Positions 1 to 13,122 of a stretch of 64,000 nucleotides of DNA are shown one piece after another. A program made the translations under genes and the position numbers. Below the pieces are notes generated by a model. The model searched no databases. It had not been told where the DNA came from and saw only the letters and a program-made list of their open reading frames with translations. Source of the stretch: Argopecten irradians (taxonomy: Eukaryota > Mollusca > Bivalvia > Pectinida > Pectinidae); NCBI RefSeq assembly GCF_041381155.1, contig NC_091135.1:5199620-5263619 (forward strand), read 5' to 3'. How positions within the stretch are numbered: position 1 is the first letter of the stretch; each line of letters begins with the position of its first letter.

Positions 1-280
1 TGTGGTATTTATCTACCTCATTGGTGCATGCCGCGCAAAGCAGTCGTCCCACTCCCTTAATACTGAGCGCTAATAAGCAGGAACAGAAACAAATGACTAT
101 GTTGTGTCTCGGCCAGGAGCCAGAAGCCAGAACATTCCACAGGTTTCTTGCAATCAACACGTGGTCAAAAGTGAGGCGGTATCAAAGGAAACGTTGTGAA
201 GATTTGAAAAATTAATATCCCAAATTTAGTCGCCTTTTATGTTGCAATGGGGGCAATAATTCTAACACCTTATATGCAGG
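1..280 (+). repeat. Truncated copy of the 61-63 kb dispersed repeat
   Basis: Shares CAGTCGTCCCACTCCC, CTGAGCGCTAA, GTGTCTCGGCCAGG and the TTTAGTCGCCTTTTA segment with the copy at 61.1-61.65 kb. It starts outside the window. Confidence 0.75.
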
Positions 281-762
281 GTATTGGATAACAATGACAT
301 TTAATTCATATAGCACGTACATTCAAGTATCAGAGAGCTATCTTGCTTGGTTTGTATTTACGTGATGATAAATGCCAGTTTTACCCACTATGATACCGCG
401 TTTCAAAATTGATATGGCCTTTTAGTTGCCATTCACCATTCAGTGCTACACTGGCAATCATACAGTGGGAAATATTTGAGCAAGTGACTTTATGGAACAT
501 TTATCAAAATAGTGGTAACGTAATTCATTGTTATGGCTATTTATTTATGTATTTTGCTAGATGAATTTTCTCTTCGGAAGATTTACTCCTCTTCTGAACA
601 TTGTCATTTGATTGAACTTCATGCTGATTGGCCATAAAGGATAGCTTGTTACCCAAATTATACATGTATATAAAAACCAAATTTGATTTGTCAGAAAAGT
701 TCGTGAAACCCATGAACGTATAAAATAATTACAGTTCCTGATTTATATCACGCGTACATATA

Positions 763-785
763 TGACGTCATAACATATGACGTCA
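763..785. promoter_or_regulatory. Two perfect CRE/ATF palindromes, 15 bp apart
   Basis: TGACGTCA occurs at 763-770 and again at 778-785. No gene start is recognised nearby, so function is unknown. Confidence 0.4.
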
Positions 786-2549
786 TAAAATGTCAAGAAG
801 GGTTATAGATAAATATTATTGCTATGCAGAATAACATGAAAAACTAGAGAAATATGCACATAGCTATTGTAAAACCGTTCATTTTGTTCTAAAAAAATCA
901 AAATTATAAAAAAAAGTTTTCCAACTTTACAAGTCATAACTTTATGGTACCGTGACATCTCCCTAAATATGTAAAATCAAATTTCGAAAGATATTATAAG
1001 TGAATATTTCGCGCTAGTGTCCCTTGGAATTACGTTACGGTACATACCTGGGTGATGAGAAAGAGGCAGGCGGAGAGGAGATAAGTCCACATGATGCTGT
1101 AGTATCGGAGTGGGTGATGCACGTTACACACAGTATGCATAGTCTCTCCATACACTTTAACACCACGCATTGTCTGTATACAGAGCGGTTCAGTGACCGT
1201 ACTTACATCATTATCACTACAGATAAGTCGCGGCCAGAATTCAAATATAATTAACACAGTGAAATACTTATCGTTTGTTGATGTTCAGTAAAGTTAATTG
1301 GCCGTGCACAGCCTCCCTCTCCACCATTTAAAGGTGATAAACACTCGGGCTGGGGTCTGGAAGTTCATTTACGTTAGAGCGAAAATTGGTGGAGGTCCAA
1401 CAGTCGACACAGAAGTACACAATCTGTATTGTTGTGATGGGGTGTGTATTACTCGTATATTAATAGTGATACTTGTGGTTTTTCTGTATCCTGTTATGTC
1501 ATATTCTATTATTTGGAACAAATAAAACTATGATAATGTGACAAAGAAGAGTCTTCATTGTTTGACGTTTTTTGTCAGCAAACAATGTACATATAATTGA
1601 TAATTGCAAGATGTCTTGTGCGATGTGTGCCAAACAAACATGTACTTGGTAAATATGTATATAGGTTATGATTATATTTAATATTCAATATATGACAACA
1701 AATTTAACTTTTGAAAGTTATGTTTCAATATTTATCGATTAAAATACTGTCAAAATTTTGTAAATTAATGCTCATCAGTTCCTTATTCGTTACTACTATG
1801 TATTTGTTAACAATGAAATGTAAATGTTATTTTATTATCACAAGAGATACGAAAAACACTGGTAAAATATCTATACTTATTTTTTGAACTGGTCCAGTGG
1901 TGTAATGGAAGATACATTCACACATGGCTTTAATTAGATATTTCGTGATTATTAAAAGACAAATCCTTATTATAACTCCGTTTCTTAGATAATCTAACAA
2001 CCTCCCATCACGTGCGGGTCTCGTTCTAATTAATATAATGATCTTTATTTATTATATCCACTTTAATTACAGTTTGAATATAACATGCATCAATTGAAAA
2101 CGGCAGTTTGTCCCATCATGACCATGCGTAAACATGTAGCTATGTGTTGCGCTTCCCTTTGGAAATAACCACATACAAAGGATATTTATGTACACGAAAA
2201 ATGATTCGGAAAAGCTCTTGCAAATAATTTCATATCGTCACAAAAGTTGGAAGAAGTAAGTTGATTGGTAATTTTGTAAGGCCTTAGTTAGTTAGTTCGT
2301 TAGCAAGTGGTTTATTGCCTACACAACTTGATCAGCGTAGCTTGTGAAAACCGGTCTTTTTCTAATCGGATCACTGAGCTGTCCGTATAAACTTATTCCG
2401 GATTGATTGTATAGTATTTTTTTTATATTTTCAGAAGTTAAAACATATATAATCCGGATTAACCTGTTCATTTGGCAGATGTACCTCTAGCTGTATGGTT
2501 ATGTTCTTTATTTAGAAAAGTTAAATAATTATCAGATGGTTTCAACGAT

Positions 2550-2965
2550 TTTGGAAAGAAAAATAATATTTCAACTTATATACTACTAAAACAAAATGCA
2601 CTTTCGGTTTTAAATGTATGATTTTCGAAAAACCAAGTAAAATTGGACATTTTCATCCTTTTAAAAACCAAGGACGTATATGAGAAATCCTTGTAAAAAC
2701 ATATTAAATAATATTTAATCGGGCAATTGGTTGTATCAAACCATGATACAGGGTTTAAACGTTGTATTGATGCAGAAATAGCATGTTTAACATAATACCC
2801 TTAAAAGAAGTTAGCCAAGGGGAAATGCCTATAAACCGGATGTCTCGCTGCCTGTCAACAAAGACAAAGAAGGAGTTTGCCAATCTCTTGTGTATGTGGT
2901 TCTGGACGAACTATACAGGCCTTGTGGGCCACCTTACGGAATCACCCGAGGTTAGCCGAAGCGAG
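2550..2965 (+). repeat. Dispersed repeat, copy 1
   Basis: About 400 bp of similarity to 33600-34020 in the same orientation. Shared landmarks include AAAACAAAATGCACTT, GATTTTCGAAAAACCA, AAAAGAAGTTAGCCAAG and CTGCCTGTCAACA. No ends or target duplication were identified. Confidence 0.75.
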
Positions 2966-4356
2966 GGTTTGGTAAATTTTTAAGATTTGTTTTAAAACGA
3001 AACACTTTGTCTCAAATATTGCATTGTAAAAATTTTTGTTTAAATTTAAATAATAACATAATTATTATTTTTATATGATATTAAAATTATCGCAATGAAT
3101 GAAAATAATTACAATTATTAATTCTACTGCGTTTCGGATAAAATTAGTAAAATTGTACAACCAATCTAATATGGCTGACGAGTGGAGCGTAGGAAGTTAG
3201 AGATGTACGTTATTATGGTAAAGGTGGCTGTTCTCTGTACAAGAATCATAAATTAGATTATGACACATGTCGGTACATTAACAAATTCATTTTTTACATA
3301 TTCAAACTGTTGTCATTAATTGCAGTCCACTTATTTTGTGTAATTTTGCAAATTCATCTAATTATACCCGTATCCTAACTAGATTTGTCCAATAAAAAGT
3401 CTAACCTGTACATTGTATATATGCATAATTCTGATCACTCGGTTTGTAGCTGTCAGAAGTATTCGGTCCATCGTTCAGAGTTACGTTATTGCAGCTACCA
3501 TCTCCACACCTTACTCCACTTCTTAATCCATTTGGGTATTATAATTTAGTAAACTATTTTGAGATAATTCAGACTTCCTACAACCTCAACATCACTAGTA
3601 CGTATAATACTGCATTGTGTGTACCTCCTGCTACATTGTACCTCTGCACCAACAAATTATCAACTGATTAAGCGTGTACCTGGTAACTGTCTTGTCCGAT
3701 TTAGGATTTTATTCTGTACACATGATTATACTCATCCATAAGCAGATGAGGATAGAAATAGGGGAGGAGTGAAAATAAGATGAAAGGTTCTCAGTATCTG
3801 ACTTGCTAAATTTATATAGATATTGCATTAGTATTGACCATCACCCTCACAATATTTAACAGTTAACACTTTGTCAGAACCTTTCAGACTAATCTGAAAA
3901 ATCGATGTTTGACCCTGGGACCACAGACGCTTACAGATTATTATATTAAGTTGCTGTAAAAAGTATAACAAAATAGGGCTATTGGTTAACTCTATAGACC
4001 AAGGCTGGCAACTCTGCCACATGGAAATACATACCCACACTACTTCAATTGTTAAAAACCACATTTTCTCCAAATAACATTTTACAAACTATACACGACT
4101 TGTACTCAGGAATTTTATCTTTCACCTCCTAGCTGTATCATTCATTGCTGACACTTCCATCCTCACGGAGTAATCTGAGAAAACATTGTCAAATTCAGTC
4201 AGCTACTGTGATTGGTGTCCAAAAACCTATTAATATGCAGGGTTGAGTTTACAATTCTATTTTATTGCTTTTAGAACATGACAAGTGATGTAGCCAGTTC
4301 TTGTGCTGTTTTTGGATGAGCTATATCGGATATTCTATGCGATTGACAGTATCAAT

Positions 4357-7300
4357 ATGAAGTCAAGTATAGCTGTAAACAGCCTGATAACCACAGTATG
4401 CATTCTATTGGTGATGATGTCAGTGACGGAAGCCTCCTATGGTGACCGATCCTATGTGTTCCAGCGATGTGCCTACACCTGCGAATATCATAACTGTTCA
4501 ACTGCATCAGCTCGTGCCAAATTTGCTGCTTCCCAACCATGGCACCAGAGGGCACTCAAATGGACATGTGAGGATGAATGTGGCTACATGTGTATGTGGA
4601 CAACTGTTGATGCCTTCCAAAAAGATGGTATAGGGACACCACACTTCTATGGAAAGGTTAGTTGTATTAATATGTCAGGCAAGTATGTTAATAATTACGT
4701 TTGTATTATTATATTAATTTGGGTCTGTCTGTCTGTCCGTCCGTCCGTCCGTCCTTCCATCTTTCGGTAATGCTTGGTTTCCGTGCAACAACTGGCACAA
4801 ATTTTAAGCAATTTTTTTGAACCTTGGTTACATGGTTAAATGTGTCAAGGGCTTGGATGAGTTCGCTCAACACTTTCATCTGACCCATTTGCCAGAATTA
4901 TGGCCGTTTCATTAACGAAAAACAGCATTTTCGATTGTTTCTATATCTCGCAAATATTACTGAATTTTCTCCAAGCTTGGTAACATGGTTAAATGTCTCT
5001 GGATCTTGGCCAAATGTGATCGGCATTTCAATTGGACCCAATTTAGTGGAGTAATGGGCCTTGGAATAACGAAAGCGGGGGATGTAAATTCCACAAATTT
5101 GCTTGTTATATTAGGAAAACATTTTATATACATGCAGGTCTATTATTATGTAAGATTACATATTGATAGTCAGGAAATAATATCAGATCTGAATATACAG
5201 CAATGAATAGAGCAAAGCATAAATTGCAGTGCTACTATTATTACTGATTGTAAGCTTTAAGGTATCTTTGAATAATGGCATTGGTACTTACTACTTACAG
5301 AGTGAAAGGAAGGGAAATAACTCTGATAACTCAGAATGACATTCAGTCATGTGACTTAATCCTACTCCAGATTAGTCTGTAGCTCCTAATTGACCGCAGT
5401 TAGGACGGAGAAGATAGCTACACTTGAGTATATATTTTTTGTTGAGAGACTTTTTTTTTAGTTTATTCAGTATACTATAGTTTTTTTTTTCTCCCAATCT
5501 TGATCTATTATCAAAATTCAATATCAATATGAAAGAAACAATAATATCTTTTTTCCAGTGGCCATTCATCAGATTATTTGGAATGCAAGAGCCAGCATCA
5601 GTGGTATTTTCTGTACTAAATGGGTTGTTCCATCTGCGTATTGTGACCTACAGACGACTGGTACCGTCCACTGTGCCTATGTTCTATGTATGGCAATGTG
5701 TTGCAGCAGTAAGTACAAATTATTAAAACATACAAAACTATAGAAAATAAATTTGATTAATTATTTTTGATAATTAAATTTATTACAATCAAAGGGTAAT
5801 TAAGCATTCATTAATTGCAATTTTGCAATTAAGTTTTAACTATTTGAATCATCTTAAATTATATCTGTAAAATGCAAGCAGACCAATATAATTCATTGCA
5901 GTAAAGATTTTCGTACATGTCTTGAAACTATGATAGTGACATCACTGAAGTGTTTACATTTTATTTTACATTATAGATTTCAATGAATACTTGGTTATGG
6001 TCAACAGTATTTCATGCCAGAGATACACCCTTCACAGAAGTAAGTATATGATGTTATAGTTTTTAGGATGGCTTACAGCTTTACAAACTTTCTTCTTAAT
6101 TTTGAGTCTAATATTAAACATACTTAATTTTCATGGAAATTGTGTCTTTTATCGGTCCTATGCATAGTAGATGTATGAAGAAAAACAAATAATTGAAAAC
6201 ACTTTCCGCTGACAGACCCACTATGACCAGTATACCCATGAATTTTGATTAATAGAAAGAGTAGCAACACTACCATATTTAACTTAAAAGTTCTTTTAGA
6301 GAAGCCATTCTCCTAAAATCGGACCTTCTGCAAATTCTTAACAACATTGTAGATCTATGTGCTTAGACTGAAGATTTCATTATTTGCCATTTTGAAGCCC
6401 GCATTGCTTCTTGTAAGCAGTTCTAAGAGAGTGTACACTTTTCATAATTGTGTTTTTAAACAAGAATTTCATGAAAAGTGATGCAGATCATAATTCAAGA
6501 ACCAAGGTCTTGACAAGTTACCTCCCCTTGTTATAACATATACATTGTATATCGTTGTGTACATTTGACAGATTGAATTTATAAATGAGATGACAAGTTT
6601 TATTCTTTCTTTTGTGTTTGGTTTGATCCAGATGATGGACTATTTCAGTGCCTTTTCCCTTGTGTTGTCAAATCTATTTTGCTTGTGTTGTAGGTAAGTG
6701 TATGTTTTTTAACTTGTTTCTATAAAATACATTGTATGTATGAAAAGAATACATTTAGTCATGTACATAGTCATGTACAGTAGATGCATGTTTCTTCCTT
6801 TTCTAATTAGTTAAAATTGACAACCTTTTTTATTGTGATAGTTTTTCATTACTTTAAAAAATATAAATTTCTAATTCTAAATTCAATATCCGCATTTCGT
6901 ATTTGTGAGAGTAAAGACGAAAAATCTTTCATATACCTGATAGTTGCATTTTTCAGTTACAGTTTGTGTAGCTAATTTTAAGGAAAGTTATTTGATGTAT
7001 GTTTTCAAGGTAATAATTGGTCAAATGATACTTGTATATCATATGGTTGAAGATCACAACTGCCATTATGGTACTAAAGTAACAACAATATACACATTTA
7101 CCATATTCTTTAAAAATGTAATCATGTGGTCATCTTTCACAACACTACGTTTACAGAGTCCTTGGAACTGACCGCCCTCTCCGTCCAGCTCTGTGTGGGG
7201 CAGTGTTACTGGGACTATTCCTCCAGCATACCTATTACCTTAGCATGGTCAAGTTTGATTACGGCTATAACATGATAGTGAATGTGTCTGTAGGTAAGAA

Positions 7301-9967
7301 TTTGTATTGTAGATACTGGTATTAGTAATTATTTGGTAAGGTTCAGCGTATAAATGCAAACTAAAACTAAAAACTATTGGCATTCTTTTGTTATGATAAT
7401 CTAGTCTGGAAAATATCACAAAGTTCATGGAGTATATTATAAAGATTAATTATATTATTGTAGAAATACCTACATTGTAGCTTACAGCAACCAATAATAT
7501 GCCATTGCATGAGGTTAATGAAAACCTTACTTTTTTAAGCCTATGACCAATCTGATTAAAATACAGATCCTTATAACCACTCCGTTCAATAGAGGATTTG
7601 ACAACATCCCATAAGGGGTCATGTTCGTCTGACCTTTTTACAATGTGTGTTCAGATCAAATGCATTTTTCTACACATTGCTACGTCAATTGATTACGCCA
7701 TTTTGTCCCAGTATACATTTACATTTAGCTTTGTTGTGCTCTTTGGACTAGATGACTATGTACACAAAAATAATTCAGACAGCGTTTTCAAACTTTTTCG
7801 TCCCCAGTCAAGATTCTGGCAGCAGCAATCTGATTGGCCATTTTTCAAAGGTCACCTGAATGTGACCCCTAATGGGATGTTGTTAGATCATCTCATCAAA
7901 TGTAGTGATGATAAAGGATCTGTATTTTAATCAGATCCTTCCCCTTACTCAAAGATCCTTCCCCTTACTCAAAAACCATTTCTTCATACTGATGTTTAAA
8001 TGACCTTCCTCACAAAAGCACAATAATCATATTGTTTCACACAGCTGACTCTTTATTATGATTCTGGATTAACATTCTTTAATTAGTGAAGATCGAGTCA
8101 TGGTTTGTTTTTAATGATATCATTTAATATCAGGGATACCTGAATAGTTTAGAAGGCATTCATTAAACAAATCTTAGCTATATATATATATGATGTAATT
8201 TTTGCAACCCCAACTTCAACCTTAATTTTATAGCCAAAAAAAGTATGAACATCATATACAAGTTTTGACGGTATGTGTGAATGACGTTTAATGCATGCAC
8301 TCCTACATTTAATATACAGTAATTGAAATTAGATCTTCTCTGATGCTCCCTATAGACTGTCAGCTCCAATCTACAGGGAACAACATACAAAATATATAGA
8401 AGATCAAAATTTGATATTTAACTACTTTTATATTGTTTCCTGTGATAATCAGGTGATAGGACTAGATATGGTAATGGCTCTTTTTGGCCCCTAAATCTAC
8501 CAAATTTCAAATTAAGTATTTAGAAATTAAGTTTCTGCATTTGTAATATTGAATACGCCCCTCATAAAAACTTAATGATATTGTTGTTGAAAGAAAATAT
8601 GTTTTTGCTATATAACCATGGAAACTTTGCATAAATTATGCAAATTTGAAAATTTGGTCAGTTATAGCATATATTTTGATAGTTTTTCTTTTAAAAGCAA
8701 TAGAGCACAACCTAGAACAAACTTTATATTTTAAGGGAATTAGCAGACATGAAGAATACATCATTTTGAGAAATATAAAGTTTGTTCTAGAATGTGCTCT
8801 ATGTTATAACTAGATGAAAAACTGCATAAAAAAGACCAATTTTGATGAAATTTTCACATTTTGCATAATTTATGTATAATAAAAATAGTTGCCATGTATA
8901 CTAGAACTGCTGTATTACCTAATAGCACTATGAAATATGTCAGGTATGTAGTTAATATTTAAAATGCAAGATTATCATCTTAAAATAACAGACTTTGAAA
9001 AATAGCGGATTTGGGGGCCACAAAAGACCCTTACCATACCTAGTCCTTTACCTACTGATTGTTTTAATATTTAATTTAACATAACTAACCCATTGTTTTT
9101 GTTGTAGGTGCTGTAAACATGGTTGGCTGGCTAATTTGGTGTTGTTATCACAAACAACGCTACGTCTGGAAATGTGCTACTGTTGTTCTAGGACTAAACG
9201 TTCTCCTTGCCCTAGAACTTGGAGAGTTCTCTCCCCTGTTCTGGGTGTTCGACGCTCACTCTCTTTGGCATGCCAGTACATTCCCATTGTGTTATTTATG
9301 GTACAGGTATGTATTATTAAAAGATCAGTGCAATATTCTTTGAACCATAAAGATGATGTGTTGAATAATTAAAGTGAAGTTTTACGTATTCTTAGCACAA
9401 TAACACATTGTAGCCTATCAGAAAGTCAAATCCAAGGCATTGTGTTCAATATGATAAAAGACATTAATGTATTACATTAACACATTTAAGTTGATTTATG
9501 TAAAGAAATAAAGAGGGGGTGGGGGTGGGGGGGTTGTACTGGGAACATATTAAATTAAAAAAAATGGCAAAACCTTATTCAGATAATTATTTTTATGTGC
9601 AATGCTGGTTTATTCTATTTTAAATATTGGTAGTTAGTTAATACAAAATTTGTCTGATAGGAAGCAAAGCTCCAACTTAGTCATTCATAGAAATATAATA
9701 GATATTTCATAATTACACAAAATATTTTCAGTACATGTATTTACTAATTTAAAATTTAACACTTTGTCACTGGCAAGAGATTTTTTTTCTATTATAATTC
9801 GAACCATGATGTCTAGTGATCAATATGATTTTAATTTTAATTAGTGTCATCTTTATGGAAAAGAATCTCTTTTATTGCATGCTTGACAAATTGTTTCTTT
9901 TTCTTATAGTTTCATCATTGATGACGGTCTGTACTTAGCAAATAAACAAAAGGACAAAATTTTGTGA
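4357..9967 (+). CDS. PGAP3: PGAP3, GPI-specific phospholipase A2-like protein (Per1 family)
   Basis: Coding exons: 4357-4656, 5559-5708, 5977-6039, 6632-6693, 7157-7293, 9108-9306, 9910-9967. All have GT-AG borders and matching phases and give 322 aa, close to the roughly 320 aa usual for the family. Seen: an N-terminal signal peptide (about residues 1-26), a Cys-rich lumenal segment (exon 1), then about seven hydrophobic segments. Family-type residues are present: STVFHARD (H163), DYF (D174) and FDAHSLWH (D286, H288, H292), the Asp/His set of the CREST hydrolase superfamily. Known role: removes the sn-2 fatty acid from GPI-anchored proteins in the Golgi during lipid remodelling. I chose the ATG at 4357 because an upstream in-frame ATG (4303) would add residues before the signal peptide. 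Introns 1 and 5 carry repeats. The match to vertebrate PGAP3 is continuous through all exons. Confidence 0.95.
4720..5095. repeat. Dispersed molluscan-type repeat with (GTCC)n, PGAP3 intron 1
   Basis: A short (GTCC)n tract is followed by two imperfect internal repeats (TTGGTTACATGGTTAAATGT and TTGGTAACATGGTTAAATGT, about 155 bp apart) and phrases such as CATTTGCCAGAATTATGG. The structure is that of a widespread non-coding repeat. The open frame running out of PGAP3 exon 1 into it is not coding. Confidence 0.55.
7551..7935. mobile_element. MITE with perfect 22-bp terminal inverted repeats, PGAP3 intron 5
   Basis: Left end 7551-7572 (TCTGATTAAAATACAGATCC then TT) is the exact reverse complement of 7914-7935. 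Subterminal inverted similarity continues (CATCCCATAAGGGGTCA against TGACCCCTAATGGGATG). Length is 385 bp with no transposase. Diverged relatives may lie near 1960-2240 and 46785-47080. A 110-aa open frame inside it is chance. Confidence 0.8.
7936..7975. repeat. Small tandem duplication
   Basis: AGATCCTTCCCCTTACTCA occurs twice in succession at the edge of the preceding MITE, in PGAP3 intron 5. Confidence 0.7.
8457..9051. mobile_element. 590-bp palindromic foldback element, PGAP3 intron 5
   Basis: The ends are inverted copies of about 40 bp (left TAGGACTAGATATGGTAATG, right CTTACCATACCTAGTCC). Inversion continues inward: ATTATGCAAATTTGAAAATT against AAATTTTCACATTTTGCATAAT, and a core hairpin AGAACAAACTTTATAT against ATATAAAGTTTGTTCT (about 8705-8803). 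The whole element can fold on itself. It has no coding capacity. Confidence 0.85.
9511..9533 (+). other. G-rich run, possible G-quadruplex
   Basis: Several runs of three or more G in about 23 bases, in PGAP3 intron 6. Seen only as composition. Confidence 0.4.
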
Positions 9968-10448
9968 CCCATGGGAATATATGGAGAGGAAATTGACACA
10001 CAATATATGGAGAGGAAATTGGTACACAATATACATCATTATTCAGACTTACACATTCCATAGAAGGCCTCTATCTGTACACGCCATACAGTCAAGCCTT
10101 GGTATCTAGTGTCCAGAATACAGGTGGCACAGACGTATAACACATTCAGCTGTATTATGCAGAGTCCAGATTTTAGGTACAGACTAACATTTGGTTTTGG
10201 GAGGGCTAATTAATTTATATTTAGACAGGTTTGTATGATATAGGATAAACTTGTATGATGAATTATGATGATTTTCAAATGATACACATTGTGCAAATAG
10301 ATTAATCATTCAATGATAATTGCACAACACACACAATATACATGTATATTGATCATGGATAAAATAGTTTACATAATTTACAAAAACTATAATTAATCAA
10401 TTAATATTTTCATGCAATGAAAGGAACACTGACATTATCTGGTAAAGA

Positions 10449-10531
10449 AACACAGGGACCTGGCACGAAAAATTTTAACCAACAGTATACATATATATAT
10501 TATAGATTTCGTGCCAGGTCCCTGTGTAAAG
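10449..10531. repeat. Inverted repeat with near-perfect 20-bp arms
   Basis: CACAGGGACCTGGCACGAAA (from 10451) is matched by TTTCGTGCCAGGTCCCTGTG (to about 10527), with a loop of about 35 bp containing a TA-rich tract. It is in the PGAP3 3' flank. Confidence 0.8.
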
Positions 10532-11499
10532 AAAAAACAACCCACTTGCAATATTACTGTTGCATTTGCTTCTTGGTTAATGTCAAGTTAAAACAGTCTT
10601 AAAAAATGCATATTAACATAAAACATCAATTATCGCTGTTATTAGATATTTCTAAACCAGAACTATAGATAATTACAAATACCTAAATCATTCATGCTGT
10701 ATTATAGCAAGATATTGACATGTTATGGCTTAATGCTGCCTAGACTTTTTTTTTTATTTTCGAAGATCATACACGTATATGGTATGGTTCATTTATTAAA
10801 GAAAATGTGTTCATTTATCAGAATAATTACATTCAGACTTATGAATTATTTGAAACAAGTTTGAGTCTCACAGTCGACTAATACATATCATTTTAGTGAA
10901 AGAGGAAATCATCATGTGTTACAGTTAATTGAGACTTTAAAAGTAGGTTTTGCCCAATGAAATATAATGACAAAGAAAATTGAAATTCACCCTGTACCTA
11001 GGTATTATCTTCAGCAATTTTCAATGCATACAGCGAACAATATAGGTGGTCAGTTATCAAGCCTTACAAGGAAAACACTCCTTTAAAGCAATTCAAACTT
11101 TACATAGAACAATGACATCATTTTTCCAACATAGAGCCATATCAACATAACTGAAGCCAATAAAATCCTAGCAATCTCTGCACCAGAAGCGGCTATTGTA
11201 TCTTCTTTGCTGTATGCCACCTCTGAATTTCATTTCTTAGTGACATCCATTGATGCTGCTGACTCCATTCCAATTACCTCATCTTTGTTGCAGATTCTGA
11301 TACAACTCTATTTTCTGACATGCTTTTGTTCAGCCATTTTGTTTACTTCTGGTATGCAACAATGCGCATATATATACTCAACTTTGAGAACACAAAATAC
11401 ACACGGCTTCATTTGCATATAACCTGTTCTGGCAGACATCGATCGGTAAAAAACAAAGATTTCCTTAAATATTGTATTCAAAAGCCTTTTTACCCGGTG

Positions 11500-11780
11500 A
11501 GCTTATGTCATGGCGGCGACGTCGTCTGTCCGTCCGTCAACATTTAAAACTAGTCATAGAGTTCCGCATGGATTGTGACCAAATTTGGCCACAAACATCC
11601 TTGGGGGGAAGGGGAACAGAACTTGTATAAATTTTGGCTCTGACCCCCCGGGGGAAAGGGCGGGGCCAATAGGAAATAAGAGGTTAATATTCAAATTCCT
11701 TCAGAAAGGAAACAATGAACCTGTATTCAGAACATGACTTGGCATTACAGCGATACAGGCCCTCTGGGCCTCTTGTTTAA
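11500..11780 (+). repeat. Dispersed repeat ending GGCCCTCTGGGCCTCTTG
   Basis: Contains GTCCGTCCGTCAACATTTAA, TTGTGACCAAATTTGGCC and a C/G-rich block, ending in CAGGCCCTCTGGGCCTC. A related end (AGGCCCATTGGGCC) occurs near 12285, suggesting a fragment of the same family. It resembles repeats common in bivalve genomes. Confidence 0.6.
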
Positions 11781-13122
11781 ATTCATACACATTCAGAAAT
11801 TAAATTATTTTTTTTAATATATATGTATATATATTTTTTACCTTTTCTTCCGTTTATCGGGTTTGAAAAAAAAACATATTTAGTTTGGGCGAAACCTACC
11901 TTTTTAAAGTTTAGAAAGAAAAGGTAATTATAAATATTAGGTAAATGTGTACTAATTAATAGCATGACAATCTGTTGATATATAAACCTGATTTTAAACC
12001 TTGGTGATAGCTAGCTAGACTGTACTAATTTGATATCTTAGGTAGCTTAATACTTGTCCCAAGAGACATAATTCTACTCTGTGGTGCAGCATCTCTTATC
12101 CCTATTTTATGAAAGGTTCTACTTCATGACTTCTTATATCATTTTTACTGTTATGAGAGTAATACCTATGTCAAACTCGTGGTACATGCACTTGGCTAGG
12201 AGTTTGGGATTAAAAATGTTACACAAATATGATTTAACTGACCAACATAGTATGATTGCCTTTTCATACCAGGTGATGAATGCAGGCCCATTGGGCCTTT
12301 TGGTTATTTGCTGCCATCACAAATTTTATTATGACTTATAATGCAATTGATTATCTAAGGAGTATGCACTCCTAAGTTATGTGATAAGAATGCAAGGTTG
12401 AATTTTGAGAGGTAATTAAATTATGTGGTATGCGAGTAAATAGTTAAATTAATTGGTTTAAAAGTTAATTGCGTATTTAATACAAAGGTAGTTAATTTTG
12501 TGTTTAATACAGAAACAGGTTATTTTGTGTTTAATATTGAGAGGTAATTGTGTATTTATTACAGATATCTATAATTTAAATATATACCATATGTCACAAT
12601 GGATGAGTATCTAGTATTAAATTTTATATTTATGGTATAAGCAGACACACTTTGGTCTTCATGTTAATTCTTAATTTTGAGTCTTAATTAATACAAAATG
12701 GTTTACAAAGAGAAATCTTATATATTGACAGCCAAAGCTTTAAATGAGACGGCAGCTAATTAAAAAAAAATGAATGTAATTCACCTTGAAACAATAGTTG
12801 TAAAAATGAAAATAGTTTGTCAATATGGCTAATTTGGCTGCGAAACTAATTAGTGAAAGGAATACATTGATGTAGTGTCAATAAAGCAGTTTTCTTATGA
12901 TTATATAAAATCTATCAAAACATTTTTATTTTAAGTTTTACTACTTGTATTATGCATTGTTCGTTATTGGAAATCATTTTTGAATTGAATACAGCATGAT
13001 GAGCTTTCTCCATAGTGGCATAATTTTTCAAGTCATGGACTTAAGTGATTTATTTATTTTTAGGAATTTGCATAAATATGACTTGGTATCTTATATCTAA
13101 AGACAAAGAGTATCCTTAAAAT

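Larger units (their letters stand above)
281..4356. other. Intergenic stretch before PGAP3
   Basis: AT-rich DNA in which I see no convincing exon. It contains paired CRE sites (763-785) and a diverged dispersed repeat (about 2550-2960) that recurs at 33.6-34.05 kb. The short open frames here have no recognisable content. PGAP3 promoter elements are expected in the last few hundred bases, but no distinctive motif was found. Confidence 0.6.

Noticed and set aside
1024-1257. Overlapping 75-residue frames on both strands
   Set aside because: Short, no domain, no splice partners; probably chance.
4657-4770. Extension of PGAP3 exon 1 to a 155-residue frame
   Set aside because: Runs through a good donor into a GTCC repeat; the family sequence continues in the exon at 5559.
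7598-7930. 110-residue open frame
   Set aside because: Lies wholly within the 22-bp-TIR MITE and has no recognisable domain.
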